NCBI GenBank assembly: GCA_965656875.1
Contig: CBFHMJ010000032.1
Location: 1-64,000 of the forward strand
Direction: 5' to 3'
Length of the DNA: 64,000 nt
Source of the DNA: CBFHMJ01 sp965656875
Lineage (GTDB): Bacteria; Pseudomonadota; Gammaproteobacteria; Enterobacterales; Alteromonadaceae
The notes under the pieces were generated by a model. It saw only the letters and a list, made by a program, of their open reading frames with translations, was not told where the DNA came from and did no database searches. Positions within the stretch are counted from its first letter, which is position 1. Each line of letters starts with the position of its first letter. Made by a program: the position numbers and the translations under genes. Shown one piece after another: positions 6,718-15,750 of this stretch.

Positions 6718-7397
6718 CCTTTGTCGATGCAATTTTGTTTGAAAAAGCCGACAGGCTTTAATGAGGATTAGATTCTTTCATTGAGTCTGTCGTGATTTGA
6801 ACGAGCAATCCGGCGGTTGCTTTTCTCTTTTATTCCTTTCTTACCTTCTCCCTTCTTCTTTTTCTTGTATTGGCTTTTCAAGCGTATCCCTCCTCTGAAA
6901 CTCTCATTACATTTTTCTATTTTAGTTCCATAAATTTTGTCTGTTGGCAGATAAAAAACGTTGTCTGAGCACTTAATTTGTTCACAACTGCTTCAACGCC
7001 ATGCGCTTAGTCCATCTTTTACATACGTATTCAATATTCACTTTCATCGTTTTGTCTTCTTTTGGTTCATGAGTGACAAACGTTAGTGCAAGTTTTGACG
7101 GCTTAATTTCTAATCAAGATCTTTCTCAGTAATGGCGGGCTGTTATCTGTGTTCTAAATTTGTCCACTTGTTACTCTAAGTGATTTTTGGCGGTGTTTTT
7201 GGTGAAAAAACACGCTTTTTTATCGCGGTATAATTATTCTTTAAATTGAATTATCTATGCATGTATCTAATGTGGTTAATTGACATTAATTTAATAAAAA
7301 GCTTAACTGATTTAACACTTAAAAAGGTACTTGAGCGGTCGATGGAAGGGTGTTTTGCGATTCAGTACCTTAATATAAAAAATCGGAGTGCAACCTT
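6718..7397. other. 680-base non-coding region upstream of the amylase
   Basis: No supported gene. A weak hairpin (AAAGCC/GGCTTT, 6744-6759) may terminate the preceding gene. A GC-capped hairpin with a T tract lies at 7190-7221 and a TATAAT box at 7229-7234, without a convincing -35 hexamer. The length and AT richness suggest a regulated promoter region for the amylase. Confidence 0.5.
7190..7221 (+). terminator. Terminator-like hairpin in the amylase leader region
   Basis: GCGGTGTTTTT pairs with AAAAACACGC around a short loop, followed by six T. It lies about 180 bases before the amylase start and just before a TATAAT box, so it either ends upstream transcription or acts as an attenuator. 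Confidence 0.45.
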
Positions 7398-9068
7398 ATG
7401 AAATTGATGAAATCAGCGGTCGGTGCGGCGCTTGCTGCGTGTTTGGGTGTAACGGTGGTTCCTGCTGCACATGCGGGAACTGCGTTTGTGCATTTATTTG
7501 AGTGGAGCTGGAATGATATTGCCAACGAATGTGAGCAATTTCTTGGGCCTAAAGGATTTGAGGCTGTACAGATTTCACCACCCTATGAGCACATTGATTA
7601 TTACACCTGGTGGGCTCGTTATCAGCCAGTTAGTTATCAGCTGGTGAGTCGAAGTGGAAATCGCCAGGAACTACAAAATATGGTGAATCGCTGTCATGCG
7701 GCAGGGGTTAAGGTATACGCCGACATGGTTATCAACCACACGGCAAAATTGAATGATGGCGGTGTGGGTACTGCTGGTACGCCATGGAGTTATAAAAACA
7801 CCGTTGATTACAGCCCGCAGGATTATCACAACACTTGCTTGATCAATGATTATGGTAATGCGTGGGAAGTACATAACTGTGAGTTAAGTTATTTGCCCGA
7901 TCTCAATACATCCAGTAATTACGTTCAAAACAAACTGGCTGGTTATTTTAACGATCTCAAATCTATTGGTATTGATGGGTTCCGAATTGATGCCGCGAAG
8001 CACATGAGTCCATCCGATGTGCAAAGTATTCTGGCAAAAGCGGGTAATCCGTACAGCTTCCTTGAGGTCATTGGCGCGGCAGGAGAGGCAGTGCAACCGG
8101 ATCAGTACACGCATATCGCGCAAGTTACAGAGTTTAAGTATGGTCCTGACCTGGCTGGAAACTTCAATAATCAAATTCGTTGGCTTAAAACGCTGGGGCC
8201 GTCCTGGGGCTTGTTAAATTCTTCCGATGCGATTGTTTTTGTTGATAATCATGACCGTGAACGTGGCCATGGTGGTGGCGGAAATCTAACTTATAAAGAT
8301 GGCGCTAAATATAATCTGGCGAACGTGTTTATGCTGGCGTATCCATACGGTTATCCGAGAATTCACTCGGGTTATGAATTCCATGATGAAAATCAGGGAC
8401 CACCTGCGGGTGGTGGTTGCGCGAATTCGTCATGGATTTGTCAACATCGCTGGGGAAATATCGCCAATATGGTCGGCTTCAGAAACTTTACGGTCGGTGC
8501 GTGGAGTGTCGATAACTGGTGGGATAACGGAAATAATCAAATTGCGTTTGGTCGCGGTGATAAAGGTTTTGTGGTGATAAATAACGAGGGCGGTTCATTG
8601 AATCGCACGTTTAACACCGGATTACCGGCTGGTGAGTACTGTAATGTTCTGTCTAATGATGACCCGTGCGGCGGCACAACCATTACAGTGGATAGCAATG
8701 GTTACGCTAACTTCAATGTAGCCGGGATGTCTGCGGCTGCAATCCATGGTGGTAAAAAGGCCGATGGTGGAAGTCTGGCGAAGAATTTCAGCTCGCTGTA
8801 TTTCCGTGGTACGCCAAATGGCTGGGGTACAACGGCTATGACACTGGTGGCAAATAATACCTGGCAGGCAAGCGTCACTTTTGATGGTCAGGCAAATCAG
8901 CGTTTTAAAGTCGATGTGTATGGTGACTGGAGCTACAACTTCGGCGACAACAATGGTGATGGAGTATTAGACCAGACGGGTAATGATATCTATACCAATG
9001 TGTCTGGTAACTACGTGGTGACAGTAAATGACAACACGATGACTTACACCATTAGCCCGGCTAATTAA
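7398..9068 (+). CDS. Secreted chloride-dependent alpha-amylase with C-terminal starch-binding-like module
   Basis: The 556-residue GH13 enzyme hydrolyses internal alpha-1,4 bonds of starch. A signal peptide covers about residues 1-26 (AAHA|GT). The mature start TAFVHLFEWSWNDIANECE and AVQISPP are typical of the animal-like, chloride-dependent amylases also found in Pseudoalteromonas. Expected catalytic residues are D198 (GFRIDAAKH), E223 (FLEVI) and D286 (FVDNHD); R196 and N284 match chloride ligands. From about residue 466 a roughly 90-residue module begins SSLYFRGTPNGWG and contains FDGQANQRFKVDVYGDW; it recurs in the next gene and is probably starch-binding. A hairpin at 9095-9121 follows, so the pullulanase may have its own promoter. 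Confidence 0.93.
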   Translation: MKLMKSAVGAALAACLGVTVVPAAHAGTAFVHLFEWSWNDIANECEQFLGPKGFEAVQISPPYEHIDYYTWWARYQPVSYQLVSRSGNRQELQNMVNRCHAAGVKVYADMVINHTAKLNDGGVGTAGTPWSYKNTVDYSPQDYHNTCLINDYGNAWEVHNCELSYLPDLNTSSNYVQNKLAGYFNDLKSIGIDGFRIDAAKHMSPSDVQSILAKAGNPYSFLEVIGAAGEAVQPDQYTHIAQVTEFKYGPDLAGNFNNQIRWLKTLGPSWGLLNSSDAIVFVDNHDRERGHGGGGNLTYKDGAKYNLANVFMLAYPYGYPRIHSGYEFHDENQGPPAGGGCANSSWICQHRWGNIANMVGFRNFTVGAWSVDNWWDNGNNQIAFGRGDKGFVVINNEGGSLNRTFNTGLPAGEYCNVLSNDDPCGGTTITVDSNGYANFNVAGMSAAAIHGGKKADGGSLAKNFSSLYFRGTPNGWGTTAMTLVANNTWQASVTFDGQANQRFKVDVYGDWSYNFGDNNGDGVLDQTGNDIYTNVSGNYVVTVNDNTMTYTISPAN

Positions 9069-9094
9069 CACAAGCCTCAATTAACTCGTCAATC

Positions 9095-9121
9095 GAGAAG
9101 TCAGTGTCAGGCTGGCTTCTC
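9095..9121 (+). terminator. Terminator-like hairpin after the amylase
   Basis: GAGAAG-T-CAG pairs with CTG-G-CTTCTC around a seven-base loop, followed by ATCTTATTTT. Confidence 0.6.
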
Positions 9122-9194
9122 ATCTTATTTTCCAACCTTAACGAACGATACAAAACTTGCGTGTTGTGCGAAGTGTGTCGTGGAGGTTAGTACA

Positions 9195-11672
9195 ATGAAA
9201 TCACTTTTGTCTCTTTTGGTTGCTGCAGGGGCCATCACAGTATCCAATGTTGCGATGGCGGACTGGTATTTTCGTGGAACCCCGAATAATTGGGGGGCTG
9301 CGCCAATGCAGCAGCTTGATAGCCAGCAATACAGAACTTGTCAGCAGTTTCAGGGTGGCACTTCCGCCGCCTTTAAGATTGATAAACTGGCGGACTGGTC
9401 GGAAAGTTATCCCTCATCAAACTATAGCGTTAGCAACAATGCGCATTATCAAATCGACTTTAATGCATCGACCAAAGCCATAACAACAACGGCCGTCGCT
9501 GATTGTGGTTATAAACGGGTGTTTTCTTCCTTACATTTCAGAGGCACGGCGAATAGCTGGGCTGCAACGCCGATGGTGTTATTAGAAGATAATGTATGGG
9601 CGACCAACATCTATTTTGATGGACAGGCGAATCAGCGATTTAAAGTTGATGTGAAAGGTGACTGGAGTGATAACTATGGCGATACCGGGGCTGATGGCAA
9701 CATCGAGGCTTTTGGTGCCGATATTTACACTACTGTCACGGGTAATTACCGGCTGGAAGTGAACGATGCCAGTAAAACATGGCGACTGGTGCAGTTGGAT
9801 GGTCGCCAGGGCAAGATTCTGGGGGCTGAGTACTCGTCATCAGCAACAACTTTTTCAATCTGGTCGCCTGACACCAGTAATGTCAAAGTAACCGTTAACG
9901 GCCAGTCTTATACGTTAAGTAAAGCCGCTGATTATGATGGATATACCGATGTTTACCAGGTGACGGTGCCGGGTGATTTACACCTGAAAACGTATGAATT
10001 CTTTATTAATAACAAGAGTGTTCGTGACCCTTACGGCAAAATGGTGATCCCGAATACCAACACCAATATTGTGATGGATATGTCTCGCACCAGTCCATCG
10101 GGTGGCTGGGCAGGGCGTCCACCATTAAACGAACGGGAAGATGCGGTTGTATATGAAGTGCATGTACGCGACTTTACCATTGATGCGAGTTCGGGTGTCA
10201 GTAGCGCCAATCGAGGTAAATACGCCGGCATGACACAAAGTGGTACTCAATATCAGGGTGTATCCACAGGCTTCGATCATTTGAAAGAATTGGGCGTTAC
10301 ACATGTGCAACTGTTGCCGGTATACGACTTTGCAACTTGTGCCGATCCTGCCGATGAAACTTGCTATAACTGGGGTTACGACCCACGTAACTACAATATA
10401 CCAGAAGAACGATATTCTAAAACGCCTTACGATTATGTGAATCGGGTTAACGAATTCAAGACCATGATTAATGAATTCCACAAAGCGGGTATTCGAGTGA
10501 TTATGGATGTGGTTTATAACCATACTTACGCGAATGAAATGTTCGAAGACATCACCATGCAGTACTTCTGGCATCAGGATTTAGTCGTGGGAAATACCGT
10601 TGACGGTAATAATCCTATGGTTAGTCGTATGATTCAGGAATCGCTGGAATACTGGGTGAGAGAATACAACATAGATGGTTTTCGCTTTGATTTAATTGGG
10701 ATTTTTGATTTTGACGATGTGCAGAAGTGGGGCAAGCATCTGAATGAAACTTTTCCGGATCGTCAGCTGGTATTGTACGGTGAACCCTGGCCTGGTTGCT
10801 TCAACTGTTCGGACGAGCGAGAGCAATATCGCACACGTCTTGGCACGATAGGAAAAATTCAGGATTCACATGTGGGAGTGTTCAATCCTAAATTCCGAGA
10901 AGCGATTAAAGGGAGCAATGATAACGGCGGCTGTAACCCGGGTGATTGTTACGCCTTTAATCAGGGAAGTCTGTGGCCGATAAATGTTGGGAGTCGTGGG
11001 TCGATTCGGGCCAGTAATGACGCATCGATTCAACTTGATACCTGGGATGCGATGTTCGCGATGGACCCGGAGCAAAGCGTTAATTACGTATCAGCACATG
11101 ATAATTTGACGCTGCGAGACAAAATTGTGGAATGGGCAGATTTAAACGGTGTATCTCATTCGAGCACCTATCTGGATCGTATTCAGAAATTTGCCAATGG
11201 TATTGTGTTAACCAGTCAGGGAATTGCCTTTATCCACGGCGGTGCAGAAATGATGCGTCACAAGCAGGGTGAGCATAACAGTTACAACTTGCCGGACAGC
11301 ATTAATAAATACCGTTGGCAGTGGAAAGTTGATCATCTGGATGTGTTCAATTACTACAAAGATGCTATTGCACTGCGCAACGCGCACCCGGCGCTACGTT
11401 TGAATAGCTGGGATGAGATTAATCAACATGTTACGACCACCGAGCCACGTTACGGTGTCGTGGTCAATCATATTAAGAATCGGGCGAATAATGACAGTTG
11501 GTCTGAGATCATTGTGATTTACAACAGTGCGGATAACTACACGCATGCATTACCGTCAGGTAGCTGGAAAGTGGCTATGGAAAAGGCTGATGCCACAGCC
11601 GGAAATGGCCGAACGGTATCTGGTAGTGTGGTTGCTGAAGGTACTGCGGTAACGGTGATTTACAAGGAATAG
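9195..11672 (+). CDS. Secreted type I pullulanase (GH13) with N-terminal carbohydrate-binding modules
   Basis: The 825-residue protein debranches alpha-1,6 links in pullulan and starch. The signal peptide is about residues 1-22 (NVAMA|DW). Two modules follow, WYFRGTPNNWGAAPM and SLHFRGTANSWAATPM (the second with FDGQANQRFKVDVKGDW), then a CBM48-like domain (FSIWSPDTSNVKV), then the catalytic barrel. The barrel shows YNWGYDPRNYN (type I pullulanase signature), DVVYNHT, GFRFDLIGI with the nucleophile Asp, YGEPW with the acid Glu, and VSAHDN. ATG 9195 is preferred over GTG 9180 because GGAGG lies eight bases upstream. With the amylase it forms an extracellular starch-degrading pair. Confidence 0.93.
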   Translation: MKSLLSLLVAAGAITVSNVAMADWYFRGTPNNWGAAPMQQLDSQQYRTCQQFQGGTSAAFKIDKLADWSESYPSSNYSVSNNAHYQIDFNASTKAITTTAVADCGYKRVFSSLHFRGTANSWAATPMVLLEDNVWATNIYFDGQANQRFKVDVKGDWSDNYGDTGADGNIEAFGADIYTTVTGNYRLEVNDASKTWRLVQLDGRQGKILGAEYSSSATTFSIWSPDTSNVKVTVNGQSYTLSKAADYDGYTDVYQVTVPGDLHLKTYEFFINNKSVRDPYGKMVIPNTNTNIVMDMSRTSPSGGWAGRPPLNEREDAVVYEVHVRDFTIDASSGVSSANRGKYAGMTQSGTQYQGVSTGFDHLKELGVTHVQLLPVYDFATCADPADETCYNWGYDPRNYNIPEERYSKTPYDYVNRVNEFKTMINEFHKAGIRVIMDVVYNHTYANEMFEDITMQYFWHQDLVVGNTVDGNNPMVSRMIQESLEYWVREYNIDGFRFDLIGIFDFDDVQKWGKHLNETFPDRQLVLYGEPWPGCFNCSDEREQYRTRLGTIGKIQDSHVGVFNPKFREAIKGSNDNGGCNPGDCYAFNQGSLWPINVGSRGSIRASNDASIQLDTWDAMFAMDPEQSVNYVSAHDNLTLRDKIVEWADLNGVSHSSTYLDRIQKFANGIVLTSQGIAFIHGGAEMMRHKQGEHNSYNLPDSINKYRWQWKVDHLDVFNYYKDAIALRNAHPALRLNSWDEINQHVTTTEPRYGVVVNHIKNRANNDSWSEIIVIYNSADNYTHALPSGSWKVAMEKADATAGNGRTVSGSVVAEGTAVTVIYKE

Positions 11673-11702
11673 GCTTCATCGTATAGTTCGACGAACAGAT
11701 TG

Positions 11703-11739
11703 AGCGGGTTCTGGTTTGAAACAGGTACCCGCTTTTTTC
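11703..11739 (+). terminator. Intrinsic terminator after the pullulanase
   Basis: AGCGGGT pairs with ACCCGCT, with an inner CTG-GTTT/AAAC-AG stem, and six T follow. Confidence 0.85.
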
Positions 11740-11780
11740 TGTCCGTAATCAGGGCTCATTGATCATGATTGAAATCATCT

Positions 11781-12743
11781 ATGCCATTAAAACCTTCCCC
11801 TATTTTCGATGATTACTGGCGTTTTGCTTACAGACGACAGGAGATATTTGTTCAGCGTCAGGTATTGCGTCAGGATGTGTTGAGTGATGATGCGATTATT
11901 CGCCAGCATAAATTTACTAACTGCTATCGTGTGTGTGACAGAGTAAGTCAGTACTTGCTATCTCATGTTATCTATGATGGTCAGACTCGTTCTGCGGCTG
12001 ATGAGTTCGTGCGAATTGTGTTGTTTAAACTGTTCAACCGGATTGAGACCTGGCAGTTTGTGGTAAAGATGATGGGTGAGCCGACGATGGCAAACTTTGA
12101 TGCGAAGCGACTGGCTGTATTGCTGACGGATTACATGGCGCAAGGCAATAAAGCTTATTCGGCGGCGTATATTATGCCGTCGGGTAAACGTGAGTTTGGT
12201 TCACCCGTAAAGCATTGGAATCATCTGCAATTACTGGATCGAATGTTGAATCAGTCATTTGAGCAACGAATATGGGCTGAAACCTCACTGGAAGGCGTGT
12301 ATCACCTGTTTCTGTCGCAACCGGGTATTGGCCCCTTTCTTGCCATGCAATACGCGACAGACATTGCGTACAGTGATTTTTCAGTGGCAAAGGAATCTGA
12401 TTTCATTGTAGCCGGGCCGGGAGCAAAGCGGGGGATTGCTAAGTGCTTTCAGAGTACTGGAACGTATAGCGACAGTGATGTTATTCGCTGGATGGTCGAT
12501 AATCAGGAAAGTGAATTTGAACGGCTTGAGCTGGATTTTCGTTATCTGAAAAATCGTCGCTTGCAGTTAATTGACTGCCAGAATTTATTTTGTGAAGTGG
12601 ATAAGTACTGCCGGGTGAAATATCCGGATGTTGTCGTTGGTAACACCCGGATTAAACAAAAGTATCGGGGCGATCCATCGCCGATATCATTTAAATTCCC
12701 ACCGAAGTGGCAATCAGGATTACCGATGGATGACTCGGATTAA
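11781..12743 (+). CDS. Putative DNA base-modification protein related to the 5-hmdU DNA kinase helical domain
   Basis: The 320-residue protein has the features of the helical domain called HMUDK_hel, also annotated as alpha-glutamyl/putrescinyl thymine pyrophosphorylase clade proteins: an N-terminal FDDYWRFAYRRQEIFVQRQV, HKFTNCYRVCDRVSQYLLSH and IVLFKLFNRIETW, later a QPGIGPFLAMQYATDIAYS helix-hairpin-helix-like part and GPGAKRGI. Relatives occur in phage and bacterial pathways that hypermodify thymine; the exact reaction of this stand-alone form is unknown. ATG 11781 is preferred to TTG 11769, though neither has a clear ribosome site. Its stop overlaps the convergent nuclease gene by four bases. 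I am fairly sure of the family and not of the function. Confidence 0.65.
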   Translation: MPLKPSPIFDDYWRFAYRRQEIFVQRQVLRQDVLSDDAIIRQHKFTNCYRVCDRVSQYLLSHVIYDGQTRSAADEFVRIVLFKLFNRIETWQFVVKMMGEPTMANFDAKRLAVLLTDYMAQGNKAYSAAYIMPSGKREFGSPVKHWNHLQLLDRMLNQSFEQRIWAETSLEGVYHLFLSQPGIGPFLAMQYATDIAYSDFSVAKESDFIVAGPGAKRGIAKCFQSTGTYSDSDVIRWMVDNQESEFERLELDFRYLKNRRLQLIDCQNLFCEVDKYCRVKYPDVVVGNTRIKQKYRGDPSPISFKFPPKWQSGLPMDDSD

Positions 12744-13507
12744 CAACCCAATGCTGATTTCAGGCCGCCAACTTGTCCTTCTACCGCACTTTCTTTCCAC
12801 CATGGCAGTGACGGCATGATATTCAGGCCGCTGCGCTGTTCTACTTCATTGGTCGTCACTTCTTTATTGCAATAGTTGTCATAGCGACTTGAGTTCTGTT
12901 CCATGATGAAGGCTGAAGCTTCAACCCAGCCATTGTTATCAGTGACAACAACTTTGAAGTAACCCGACGGCACCGTATGACCTTCATTAGCGCGAGGTAA
13001 GGTGCCGAAATACCATTCATATAACGGCCCTGTTACAACATAAACATCCTGGCCAGTACGAGCCAGATTACGGACTGCAGTTTCAAGCTTTACCCAGGGG
13101 CCCTGATTTAAATCGGAGTCTTGCGGCGTGATATTGGATAGATAGTTGGTGTCAGACCAGCTTGAAGTGTTACTGAATGAAGCCAGAGGCACCTGATGAC
13201 CACGATCGGTGCCTAATACCGCGTGAGCATCTGTGTAATCGGATGGTTCAAGCGTTGCTGATGATGAAATGGCTGGATCTGATTTCCATGAGCGGGAGCG
13301 AGAAGGTCCATCTATGGTGTAACGAGTGACTTTATAAGCTGCCCAGTTTGCAAATTTGGTCGAGCTGTTGTTGTGCAATGTGTAGATCGCCCGTTCAACC
13401 GTTTGACCACTTTTGCCGGTAGGGCAACCATAAACACAGTTTGCTGCGTTTGCTGCTGTTGCAAATAATGCCCCTGTCATTAACACCGATGCGTTAAAAA
13501 GTTTCAT
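12740..13507 (-). CDS. Secreted non-specific DNA/RNA endonuclease
   Basis: The 255-residue protein has a signal peptide of about 21 residues (ATAANA|AN) and the beta-beta-alpha-metal nuclease core of the Serratia nuclease family. DRGHQVP at residues 101-107 supplies the general base H104, and SDLNQGPW at 131-138 supplies the magnesium ligand N134. Four cysteines (near residues 24, 28 and at the C-terminus) suggest disulfides, consistent with export. It probably degrades extracellular DNA and RNA for nutrients or biofilm turnover. It is convergent with, and overlaps by four bases, the hmdU-kinase-like gene. A long AT-rich region upstream probably holds its promoter. Confidence 0.9.
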   Translation of the reverse strand: MKLFNASVLMTGALFATAANAANCVYGCPTGKSGQTVERAIYTLHNNSSTKFANWAAYKVTRYTIDGPSRSRSWKSDPAISSSATLEPSDYTDAHAVLGTDRGHQVPLASFSNTSSWSDTNYLSNITPQDSDLNQGPWVKLETAVRNLARTGQDVYVVTGPLYEWYFGTLPRANEGHTVPSGYFKVVVTDNNGWVEASAFIMEQNSSRYDNYCNKEVTTNEVEQRSGLNIMPSLPWWKESAVEGQVGGLKSALGC

Positions 13508-13884
13508 AAACCCTCACTTTAATTATTGTTTTTAAATGAGCTTTTTTGTGGTTGTTCAAAAAAGCGCCGAGAGTTTACTTTTTGATCGTTACAGATTTTT
13601 GTCAATTTTGTTTATTAAATTTTGGTTCAATGTTTTAAATGTAAACTTTATGAAACATTAAAACTGGAGGGGATTGTTTACACTGTGTAGCAAGGGTAGA
13701 GTTTTGTATTTTTAAATCAGTAGGTTACTGATTGAACGTGTGTGAAAGATAAGAAGAGGTGGAATAGCCTTGTTTGACTATTGAGCTTTCACAAAACAGC
13801 AATAAAAGTGACCAGGAAGTGTCACCTGTTCATCTTATATTTCGTTGTCGAGTCTGGAGCCTGTTGACCTTTTAGGGTGAATAT
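13508..13884. other. 377-base divergent promoter region
   Basis: This AT-rich region separates the divergent nuclease and acyltransferase genes. No ORF is supported. A GTTGACCTTTTAGGGTG motif lies at 13861-13877 and its GGGTG probably doubles as the ribosome site of the downstream gene. Confidence 0.4.
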
Positions 13885-15603
13885 ATGATTAACGTCAATG
13901 AAGTAATTCAGAAGTTTCCTGCGGTATCTGATGGCAAAATGGTTCATAAACCAGCGAAAGCTTTGATGAGCTATTTATTGCATGAGCGGGATTTTCATGC
14001 CTTTGAGCAGCAATATTCACACCTTGACGGCGTTGAGTTTGTTGAGCAGGTTTTCGATTATTTTGACTTCGGCTACAAGGTATTAGATCACCACAGAGAG
14101 CGAATTCCTTCATCAGGCCGCATCGTCATTATTGCTAATCATCCTATCGGTTCACTGGATGGCCTCGCGCTGATTAAATTAGTGAGCGAAGTTCGTGATG
14201 ATGTCAAAATCGTTGCTAATGATATGCTCATGGCGATTAAGCCTCTCCATTCTTTACTCCTTCCTGTGTCTGTCTTTGGCGGCAGAACAAAAAAAGAAAA
14301 TCTTCAGGCAATACAGTCTCACCTGGATAGTGAAGGCGCTTTAATTATCTTCCCGGCGGGTGAAGTGTCCCGCGTCAGACCCAATGGTATTCGAGATACT
14401 AAGTGGCATACGGGCTTTGTTCGTATCGCAAGATCGGCAAAAGCACCGATTCTTCCCGTACATATTGATGGTCGAAACTCAGCATTATTTTACGGAGCAT
14501 CAATGCTTTATAAGCCTTTAGCGACGTTGCTACTGGTCAAGGAGATGTTTAAACACCAGTGCGGACATCTGGATATTAAAATTGGTGAGATGATTCCATA
14601 TGAGAGTTATCACAATCCTGATGAACCGGTTGGCACGACGGTCACTAAGTTCAAACAACATTTGTATCGCCTGCCTAAAAGCCGAAAACTGAGAGCGCGA
14701 AAAAAGCCAATTTTTGAAACGGAGCCACCGATAGCGCTACCGGAAAATAAATTAATCATTCGTCGTGAACTGGAAAGTTCTGAATTGCTGGGAGAAACCA
14801 GTGATGGTAAGCAGATTTATTTGATTCAGCATTTAAAAAGCTCGGCGCTATTGCGTGAGATTGGTCGTTTGAGAGAAATGACATTCAGAGCTGTCGGTGA
14901 GGGAACGGGACGCCGTCGTGATACCGATAAATACGACAGCTATTACTATCACCTGGTGTTATGGGATAAAGAAAATCTGGAGATTGCAGGCGCGTATCGT
15001 TTCGCCGATGTCAGTTATGTATTTGATCGAGTGAGTGAAAATGGTTTGTACACGCAAACACTGGCTCGTTATAGCGATTCTGCAAAGCCACTTATTCGCC
15101 AGGGATTGGAGTTGGGACGAAGTTTTGTGCAACCTCGATATCAGGGTAAACGTGCGCTGGATTATCTGTGGTTTGGGATTGGAGCATTCTTGAAATCCCG
15201 TCCGCAGTATCGTTACTTGTTTGGTCCGGTTAGTTTGTCGAATAACTACCCGGCTCAGGCAAAGGATTTAATGGTTTATTTCTACAGTATGTATTTTGGT
15301 GCGACTGAGCATCTGGCTACATCAATGCAGCCTTATCAGTTGTCTGCCGATAGTAGTCATATTGCGTCTTTGTTCAAAGGCAATGATTACAAAGCCGATT
15401 TTACAGTGTTAAAGCAGTCATTGAATGAGATGGGTGTGAATGTACCAACACTTTACAAACAGTATACGGAGTTGTGTGAACCGGGTGGTGTAACTTTCCT
15501 TGATTTTGGTGTTGACCCTGACTTTGGCGATTGTGTTGATGGCCTGGTCATGGTCGATATGACGCAACTGAAAGAGAAAAAGCGCTTGCGCTATCTGGCG
15601 TAA
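13885..15603 (+). CDS. Bifunctional OlsF-type acyltransferase (lipid synthesis)
   Basis: The 572-residue protein joins two acyltransferase domains. Residues about 70-260 are PlsC-like, with NHPIGSLDG at 85-93 and FPAGEVSR. Residues about 300-500 are OlsB-like GNAT (LREIGRLREMTFRAVGEGTG, LELGRSFVQPRYQG, YRYLFGPVSLSN). In OlsF of Serratia and relatives, the C-terminal domain N-acylates ornithine and the N-terminal domain adds the second acyl chain, giving ornithine lipids at the inner membrane. The same order of domains supports that role, but the amino-acid substrate cannot be read from sequence. The start is ATG 13885 with AGGGTG upstream; a strong terminator follows. Confidence 0.8.
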   Translation: MINVNEVIQKFPAVSDGKMVHKPAKALMSYLLHERDFHAFEQQYSHLDGVEFVEQVFDYFDFGYKVLDHHRERIPSSGRIVIIANHPIGSLDGLALIKLVSEVRDDVKIVANDMLMAIKPLHSLLLPVSVFGGRTKKENLQAIQSHLDSEGALIIFPAGEVSRVRPNGIRDTKWHTGFVRIARSAKAPILPVHIDGRNSALFYGASMLYKPLATLLLVKEMFKHQCGHLDIKIGEMIPYESYHNPDEPVGTTVTKFKQHLYRLPKSRKLRARKKPIFETEPPIALPENKLIIRRELESSELLGETSDGKQIYLIQHLKSSALLREIGRLREMTFRAVGEGTGRRRDTDKYDSYYYHLVLWDKENLEIAGAYRFADVSYVFDRVSENGLYTQTLARYSDSAKPLIRQGLELGRSFVQPRYQGKRALDYLWFGIGAFLKSRPQYRYLFGPVSLSNNYPAQAKDLMVYFYSMYFGATEHLATSMQPYQLSADSSHIASLFKGNDYKADFTVLKQSLNEMGVNVPTLYKQYTELCEPGGVTFLDFGVDPDFGDCVDGLVMVDMTQLKEKKRLRYLA

Positions 15604-15683
15604 ACCTAAGGGAGCATTCGATACTGAATGAAGGAGGAAACATTGGGTATTGAATGTCAGGTCAACAGACCTGGGTAGATGAC

Positions 15684-15720
15684 AAAAAACCGGGCTTGCA
15701 TACGAAGCCCGGTTTTTTTA
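15684..15720. terminator. Bidirectional intrinsic terminator
   Basis: AAAAAACCGGGCTT and AAGCCCGGTTTTTT enclose a seven-base loop. It lies between two convergent genes and can serve both strands. Confidence 0.9.
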
Positions 15721-15750
15721 TGCCTGCTACCTGGTGTTGAGGCGGCGCTG

